Positions 57,786 to 64,000 of a stretch of DNA of 64,000 nucleotides are shown here, piece by piece. Both the position numbers and the translations under genes were made by a program. Numbering within the stretch: the first letter of the stretch is position 1; each line of letters begins with the position of its first letter. The stretch comes from Nereocystis luetkeana. Lineage: Eukaryota > Sar > Phaeophyceae > Laminariales > Laminariaceae. The stretch spans positions 3,286,001 through 3,350,000 of the forward strand of contig JARUPZ010000002.1 in NCBI GenBank assembly GCA_031213475.1, in the 5' to 3' direction. The notes beneath the pieces were generated by a model. That model worked only from the letters and a program-made list of their open reading frames with translations. It was not told the DNA's origin and made no database searches.

Positions 57786-58118
57786 TACGTTGTTTCCATA
57801 TATTGCATAGGTGGGGGGGGCATGCAGTACCATATGAGCATAGCCTGGAAGCATATAATAAGCGTGCATATACGTGATCAGGAGGGGGGGCATGAAGCCG
57901 GGCGGGTCAGCCAGCCGGGGCGGAACTTTTGGCTTGAAGGGTGGAGGAGACCAGAACGCGCGGAGGAGCAGAGGCGATACACTGTCGACGGCGGCGGCTA
58001 ACAGCCGAGGGTATAGTGCCAAAAACAATTTAGCAATGCGTGTGTGTGTGCGAGGGGGATGCCCCAACAATCCTCGCTATCCATGAACGTATGAGAGTTT
58101 CCCCCGTCCTCTTCCCTC

Positions 58119-61100
58119 CTACAATATCTCCCCTCCATTCAAACTCACGAGAGCGTCATCGTCGGAGTCTCCATCTTCTTCCGCCCCCTCTTCCCCAGCC
58201 ACAGCCGCGCCCTCATCCTCGGCACGCGAGTCCACCCCGCGCCTCCTCCTCTGAGCTCTGGCCACCCTCGGCGACGTCGAAGTGGCAGCAGCAACACCCC
58301 TACCCTTCCTCTTGGGAGACGCAGCGGCTCGTTCTTTCGGCGCTTTTCTCCCGCGAGATGTAGCCGGCTTGGCAGCCGCAGCAGCAGCAGCAGCAGCAGC
58401 AGCGGTAGCGGCGGCGGTGGTTGCAGCATTTCTCTTCGTCGTGCTCCTCTTTCTTTGCGGTGTCGCTGGCTTCACCGGCTGCTGCTCCTGCTGCCGCTGC
58501 TGCTTGGCCGCAAGAGGGGCCTTGCGAGCGGCGTTCTTCTTCCGAGCGGCGGCCCCCGACGCCCTCCCACGAGAAGAAGAACCCACACCTGCGTCCAGAT
58601 CTGCGTCTGATCCCTCGGCAGCCGCAGTGGCAGCGGGAGAAACAGCGGCCTCAGACCGCCGAGGTGACGTCCTTCCCCTCGCGACCCGCTTCTGCTTCTT
58701 TGCCGGAGAGGGGCTGTCCTCCTCTTCGTCTCCCACGCTTCCCTCCGAAGGGCCACCGCTGCTGACGCTGCCGCCACCGGAAGCCGACGTCGCCGCGCTT
58801 CCCCTGCGCCCCGTCACCTTCCCGCCCTTCGCGCCACCCGCGGTGGCGGCAGCGGGCGCGACGGCAGTGGTCACGGACCTGTTAGCCCTCTTGCGCCCTC
58901 CCTTCTGCTGCGGTTGCTGCTGGTGTTGCTGTTCAGAGGGTGGCTGATCACGAGCGGAAGCTGGCGCCGCTACAGGTACCACCGCCGCCGCCGCCGCCGC
59001 TTGAGGTCTCCCCCTCTCGGCGCGCGCGGCCCTACCCCCGCGCCCCTCCATCGGGCTCGCTGGGGGCGGCTTCTTGGCCCCACCGCGGGCGACGGCACTG
59101 CGGCCGGACGACGAAGGGCGCGGAGAAGACGCGGCAGCAGCAGCGGAACCTTCAGAAACAGAAAAAGCGGAAGCAGAAGAAGCAGAAGAATCAGCGGAAG
59201 GGGCACCTTGCGACGTGGGCGTCGACGTAAGGAAAGACCCCGCCCCCCTGCTCGGGCCGCCGCTGCCGCTGCCACCACCACCGCTACTGCCACCACCGGC
59301 CACGGGGCTTCCCCACTGCGGAGGAGAGTCGAAAGCTCCAGCTCCAGCTCCAGCCCCAAAGCCTGCAGCGGCACCTCGGCCTTTGGCCTTAGAGGCAGAA
59401 GCTCCCGCCACAGCCTGCTCCCTGGCTCCCCGCAAGCCTCCGCCTCGCCGCCCGCCGCGAGCCTGGCGTTTGTCCGGCTGGGGCGTCGTCGTCGCACAAA
59501 TCGGGGATAGCGACGGTGACGCAGGTCCGTCGCTTTTTTCGTTGCCGCCTCCACTGCTGCCACCACTGCCGCTGCCACCGCCGTCGAAAAGCGAGACCGG
59601 CGAGCGCGAGCGGAGGCTCCGGCGGTGGCCGGAAGGGGTTCCCCTGGAAAGGGTGGGCGAGCTCCCTGGCGCTGGTGCAGACATTTCCCCCCCTTCCGCC
59701 CCCTTCGTTTCCCCTGCTCCCTCCTGTGCTTGTTCTTCCTCTGCTTCCTTCCGCAACGACCGGCGGCCGCTACTAGCAGAAGACAACCGAGGAGTTCCAG
59801 CAGAAGAGCCGGGCGTGCTGTGGTGGTCGCGGGCTTGTCGGGCGGAGGACACCCTGCCTCCCCCCGCCCCCCCCCCCGCCGCCGCCTCCCCCACCGCCTC
59901 CCTCACCGCTAGCGCCGCGAGGCCCTCTGCTGTTGCTGCTGCTGCCGCTGCCGCCGCCGGCGAGATCTCCTGCGGAAGAGAGGAGCGGCGAGAAAGGGGC
60001 GGGACTAGCGACCCCCGGCGCCGGCGACGACCTTGCTCGGCGTTGGAACAGCGGGGCCGGGAGGAAGATGGTCCCGGGGTAGGGCTGGAGGTTGCCTTGA
60101 GTGCGGATTCTGCTGGCCAAGATCTTCGAAGCGGGGAGAAGCGGGGAGCGTTGGCAATGGAGTGGGAAGAGGGGGCGGGGCGTGGGGAGGGGAGGTGCTC
60201 GCGATTTCTCCGCTGTACATACCGTATTCAGTCGTGAGTAATGCTGGGGTCGCTGGCGGCGAAAGGGCTTGTATACATACTACCACTACGGTGCATGCCC
60301 ACATATATAGCATCCGCCCGCCTGTATAAATGCACAAAAGGGGAACAAAAACAGAAATAACTACTGCAGAAAACTAGGCGAACGAGAACAATATTTAAAA
60401 CAGTACCCAACACTAGGCTACAAGCGTCAGCAGAAGCACACTAACACTGTTGTAGTATCATAGCAGCGGCAATACCCTGTATGCTGATGTAGCAGAAATA
60501 CACTTACCTGCTGTGCTCATACCTAGCACGACTTCAGTACAGATTTATATCAACTGCAGTAGGCCACCGTAACATCAGCATCCTGCCGCGACATCGGTAG
60601 GCTGCTGGATCAGCAAAGCTGACAGGCAGCAGCGGCCACCGTAACATCAATACCCTACTGCAACATCAGTAGGCCGCTGGATCAGCAGGGGGTTACAGTA
60701 GCATCCATAACCCACTGTAATCACTGCGACATCAGCAGGCGACCGCCTTATCAGCAGGCTATCGCATGATATCAGTAGACTACTGCATCATCTCAGCAGG
60801 CTGCTGAAACATCACTAGGCTACATCAGCAGCATATAGAAACGGGGGCAGGCGTCCTCACCTGGCGGGCCACGCGAGCGGTCACATGCACCCGGGTGCTG
60901 GAGGGCTCCAGTGCATCCTCGTACGACGTGGTAATCGTGTCCAGCATTTGCAACAGCAGCGACAGGTTATCGGCCTCTCCCCCGTGCCCGCCGACAAGAG
61001 GGTCAAGGAGAAACTCAAGGTAGCGCTGAAGGTTTTTCATGCGCAGCTTGTCGTCCTGTCGGGGGCGGGGGCGGGGGGGGGGGGGGGGGGCGTCGGGACA

Positions 61101-63043
61101 ATAAGACCGTGTAATGAGGCGTTTGTGAAATGCCACGATAGCGGTGCACCCACTTTTGTATGGGCGTCCTCACTTAATCATAGTATAGGAGCCCTATATC
61201 TGACCCGAAACACCGACTTTGAGAAAACATGTCGAGAGCAACCGCTATTACGGGGGACCATAATAAATAGGACCTATGGTTCACACAAAAACCTATATAT
61301 TCCGCTATTTTTGCTAACAATATTTGGTCCTATTAACTATGGTCCTCCGTAATAGTTGAAGTGGCGCCCTCTGGTGAAATGGGCCGGGCCGGGATGGGTT
61401 CACGGATGGGGTCTCATGGTAGCAGGACGCACGGGGAACATGTATGACTTAAGAGTAGAATAAAGAAGAAACTAATCATGAAGTGCCATTAATGCGGCAC
61501 CTCCCCGGTACATACGAAACGTACCCGAGAGATACATGCCAGATGTCTCTGCGTATACTAGTACGGGGGGACATAGTAAATAGGACCTATCGCACTCACA
61601 AAACCTATGTATTCAACTATTTTTATCGACGATATTTGGTTCTATTTACTATGCCCCCCCCGGAATAGACGGTTACGCGCAACCATCGCGTACATCTCGT
61701 ACTACCAACAAAACACGAACGGGCAGCCCGAAGGCCCACATATGTACATAACGAACAACTCGTAAAACATAGATAATTCGTACACACATATGCATGGAGT
61801 TCCAACGATGTTGGGCAAGTAGAGGTCCTCGGTTAACCCCTCTTAGGACTGCAGTTTCGTTTTGGGGACAAACTAATTGGGATTTGGGGGGTAGTGCCCC
61901 CAAAACGGGGCTGCAGTATATACTGAAAGGGCTAAGGACCCCGACAACTCAGAAAAAATCTGCCTTCGGAGACAAAAAATTAGCTTTACACCAGGTACAC
62001 CCTACATGCGCCAGCCAACAACACCTGCACTATGGTGGCAGCCGGCACTGTATACTCCGCACACTGCCCCACTGGTTAATCCCACCTCGCACTAGAGCGG
62101 GCAGCCGCACTGCTCAACCGGCACTATACAGGGACCACTACCGCAATGTAGCGGGCAGCCGGCACTACTCGACCGGCACTATAGAGGGACCACTACCGCA
62201 CTATAGCGGGCAGCCGGCACTACTCAGCCGGCACTATACAGGGACCACAACTTGACTTAAACCCTATTAGAACCGCAGTGACGTTTTAGGGACGAAACCT
62301 TTGTAGTTAGACTGGTTTGTCCCCCAAACGGGACTGCGGCACTAAAAGGGTTGAGGGATCGAAACCGCCAAAAAAAAAAATCGGCAAAAGAGCCTTCACA
62401 GCAGTTCCCTGCGATTCGTACCAGTGGATGCACATGGATTGATAAAATAAACTGTATGCGCATAATCGGAGGCAGGGGTCGCTGCACTTAACACTGCCGT
62501 CGCTAACCGCAAAAACTGCTCCCCGTTCCCGTTCCCGTTCCCGTAACCTCCCACTTCCCCCCACCTCCACCCAAACACACACGCCTTCCAGCGCGGAAAC
62601 CCGACTACGACTCGCCTTATTCACCGGGAAATCCGGGTGATGCGCCAGCAAATGAATCGCGTAAGGCACTACATACTCCGGCATCGAAGCCTCAAGCGCC
62701 GCTCCCGCCCCCGCCCCCGCTCCTCCCCTCGTGCTAGCTCCGCGCGTCGAAGTCCCATTGGGCGTGCCTTCGCCATTTCCACTGCCTTCGGACGCCGCCG
62801 TCGTCGCCGCCGCCTCCGCCGCTGCCGTGGCTGCAGCAGCCGTTGCGCACTCGTGTTGCAGCCTCAGCTGGCGCACTTTTTTGGCCATGGCCAGCTTTGC
62901 CTCCCTGCGGAGCGGCTCCGCCTGTTGTTGGCGATGTTGTAGTTAGCGTCGTCGTAGGAGGGGGGGGGGGTGGGTGGGAGGGGGGAGGGGAGGGGGCCGG
63001 TTCGCTGCTGATTAGTTGGCTAGGGTGCGTGCTTACTTACGAC

Positions 63044-63083
<40 letters not shown>

Positions 63084-63379
63084 TCTCCCCCCTTCTCTCC
63101 CTCCCCCCCATCCTTCCTCCCGCTCTCTCTCTCATTCACCTCGAAAGCGGAGAGGCACAAGTAGGCCATAAACCTCAGCGTAGACGGGCCTCCAGCGTTC
63201 AAAGAGCCCCCAGTCCCGCCCCCCGCGGTAACCCCGCCTCCGCCGCCACCGCCACTACCAACACCCCCAGTTTGATCCAGGCTCCGACACACTTCTCGGA
63301 GAAAGCCCGCCCTAACTCTAGGGGACGGGTCCATCAGCGTCCACGCAAGCGAATGCCAACGTTCGGGGCTCAGCAAAGT
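58119..63379 (-). CDS. PDS5: PDS5 cohesin-associated protein, C-terminal part (5' end beyond window)
   Basis: Exons run right to left: 63379-63140 (LSPERWHSLAWTLMDPSPRV, LRFMAYLCLSAFE), 62921-62625 (AEPLRREAKLAMAKKVRQLR, MPEYVVPYAIHLLAHHPDF), 61055-60861 (LRMKNLQRYLEFLLDPL), 60123 to about 60030 (LASRIRTQGNLQPYPGTIFL) and 59969-58119 (616 residues to the stop). The first three are 80, 99 and 65 codons, all phase 0. PDS5 is a HEAT-repeat protein that binds the cohesin ring and controls loading, release and acetylation. The block PEYVVPYAIHLLAHHPDF closely matches LPEYVVPYTIHLLAHDPDF of animal PDS5. The tail is Ala/Gly/Ser-rich and basic, with one RGRP AT-hook core, resembling the charged tails of other PDS5 proteins. 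The donor between exons 4 and 5 is unsure; a GTGAGT near 58155 leaves open an alternative end. Confidence 0.88.
60540..60840. repeat. Degenerate CATCAGTAGGCTGCTG repeat
   Basis: ACATCAGTAGGCCGCTGGAT, ATCAGCAGG and GTAACATCA recur irregularly every 30-60 bases. It lies in the PDS5 intron between 60861 and 60123. Confidence 0.6.
61246..61354. repeat. GGGGGACCATAG-type MITE-like element, copy 5
   Basis: Ends TATTACGGGGGACCATAATA and TTAACTATGGTCCTCCGTAA, with the core as in copy 1. It is in the PDS5 intron 62624-61056. Confidence 0.85.
61561..61667. repeat. GGGGGACCATAG-type MITE-like element, copy 6
   Basis: Ends GTACGGGGGGACATAGTAAA and TTTACTATGCCCCCCCCGGA: the most diverged arms of the family. 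It is in the same PDS5 intron, 200 bp from copy 5. Confidence 0.75.
61832..61935. repeat. TTAA-type palindromic MITE-like element, copy 5
   Basis: TTAACCCCTCTTAGGACTGC and TGCAGTATATACTGAAAGGG enclose GGGGACAAACTAATTGG; arms are more diverged than in copies 2 and 4. Confidence 0.65.
62095..62252 (+). repeat. Satellite of about 60 bp, three units
   Basis: GCGGGCAGCCGGCACTACTC followed by CCGGCACTATAGAGGGACCA and CTACCGCACTATA repeats nearly three times. A reversed, diverged relative lies at 4925-5110. It is in a PDS5 intron. Confidence 0.85.
62257..62353. repeat. TTAA-type palindromic MITE-like element, copy 6
   Basis: TTAAACCCTATTAGAACCGC and ACTGCGGCACTAAAAGGGTT enclose GACGAAACCTTTGTAGTTAGACTGG-like core sequence. 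It directly follows the 62095 satellite. Confidence 0.7.
63048..63080 (+). repeat. (TC)n dinucleotide tract at a PDS5 intron start
   Basis: About 16 TC units lie 60 bases inside the intron that follows the exon 63379-63140; read on the minus strand it is (GA)n. Confidence 0.9.
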
Positions 63380-63574
63380 CTGGGTGGCGCGGACGACAGC
63401 GATGTTTTAGGGGGGGGACAAGAGAGGACGCACGATGCGCAAGCGTGAGAGAAGGAATACATACACTACACAAAACGCAGGAGCAAAATCACACAAGAAA
63501 AACTACCCACGCCAAATCCACGCGCAAAAAAACATACGCGCGACAACACACAAGCGAATTACACAGGGCTTTTC

Positions 63575-63840
63575 GCGGGTCATGACCCGACCCGCGGGTC
63601 GGGTCAGGGGGGTTTCAAAATGTCGCGGGTCGGGTCGGGTCGGGTCGGGTCAACTTTTTTCAAAATCTCGCGGGTCGGGTTGGGTCAAGTTTTTAAAAAA
63701 TCTCACGGGTCGGGTCGGGTCGGGTCAAGAGGTTTTGAACTCTCGCGGGTCGGGTCGGGTCGGGTCAGGAGGTGTTCAAAATATCACGGGTCGGGTCGGG
63801 TCATGACCCGTGAGATACGGGTCATTCGCGGGTCTGGCCC
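63575..63840 (+). repeat. GGGTC satellite with GGGTCATGACCC palindromes
   Basis: Five units of 35-50 bp each have (GGGTC)2-4 followed by an AT-rich spacer such as AACTTTTTTCAAAATC. GGGTCATGACCC palindromes stand at both ends (about 63577 and 63795). It lies upstream of the first visible PDS5 exon, probably in an intron. Confidence 0.85.
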
Positions 63841-64000
63841 ACGGATCAGTGATTTTGCTAGCGTGTGCAGCTACCTGCCGGAAGGCCGCCTTTGTGGCCC
63901 GCGGGTCCGGCATTGTACAACAACAAATACTCGCCGTTTCCAGCCCAAAGGCTTCTCTCGTACCGATATGTTGACCTCCGAGAGCACATCATAGGTTGTA

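Larger units (their letters stand above)
52482..58118. other. Repeat-rich intergenic region between PHB1 and PDS5
   Basis: It holds a nine-unit T-arm-like array (53652-54095), a GCCGCT hexanucleotide array (56096-56207), a GACAA tract (57389-57490) and a reversed poly-C family copy (57515-57785). The remaining parts (52.5-53.6, 54.1-56.0 and 56.2-57.4 kb) show only short open frames without motifs I can name. Confidence 0.5.

Noticed and set aside
59074-60237. 387-codon plus-strand open frame rich in Pro/Ala/Ser
   Set aside because: It lies opposite the PDS5 tail exon, has no motif, and its composition is what the reverse strand of an Ala/Gly/Arg-rich exon would give.

Overview
The window looks like nuclear DNA of a stramenopile, most likely a brown alga. 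Its genes have many exons with GT-AG introns, several of them kilobases long. Intron DNA is packed with repeats and poly-G/poly-C runs, and the proteins carry long Ala/Gly/Ser/Gln inserts. The lineage call is inference; the gene calls rest on residues read directly.

I recognise four host genes. (1) On the minus strand, about 22.3 kb down to 4.2 kb, lies a gene whose N-terminal exons resemble ATRIP, the partner of ATR kinase. Several HEAT-like exons downstream keep the same strand and compatible phase and probably form its C-terminal half. A whole, young Ty1/Copia element sits in one of its introns. (2) Minus strand 46842-40178 is ELOF1 (transcription elongation factor 1) in three exons; its 5 kb first intron holds a four-unit tandem array of hairpin-forming repeats. 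(3) Plus strand 47497-51635 is prohibitin 1 in four exons (274 aa), head to head with ELOF1 over a gap of about 650 bp. (4) Minus strand 63379-58119 is the C-terminal part of the cohesin regulator PDS5, with a 616-residue disordered basic tail; its N-terminus lies beyond the window.

Layout: 1-4.2 kb repeats; 4.2-22.3 kb ATRIP-like gene with Copia-1 (7519-14051); 22.8-40.2 kb transposon-rich intergenic DNA with a pogo/Tigger-like element (24589-25816), a long inverted repeat, and the older Copia-2 (28162-35124); 40.2-46.8 kb ELOF1; 47.5-51.6 kb PHB1; 52.2-58.1 kb repeats and one possible exon; 58.1-63.4 kb PDS5; then a GGGTC satellite.

The richest layer is small repeats. There are two palindromic MITE-like families of six copies each, a tRNA-derived SINE family with two different heads on a similar core, a GATC/ATCTACAG element family, and a family joined and ended by poly-C tracts. 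There is also a nine-unit array of tRNA T-arm-like boxes and many copies of the short motif TACCAGGTA. Three of the four genes (ATRIP, PDS5, ELOF1) serve chromosome maintenance or transcription; I see no sign that they work as a cluster.
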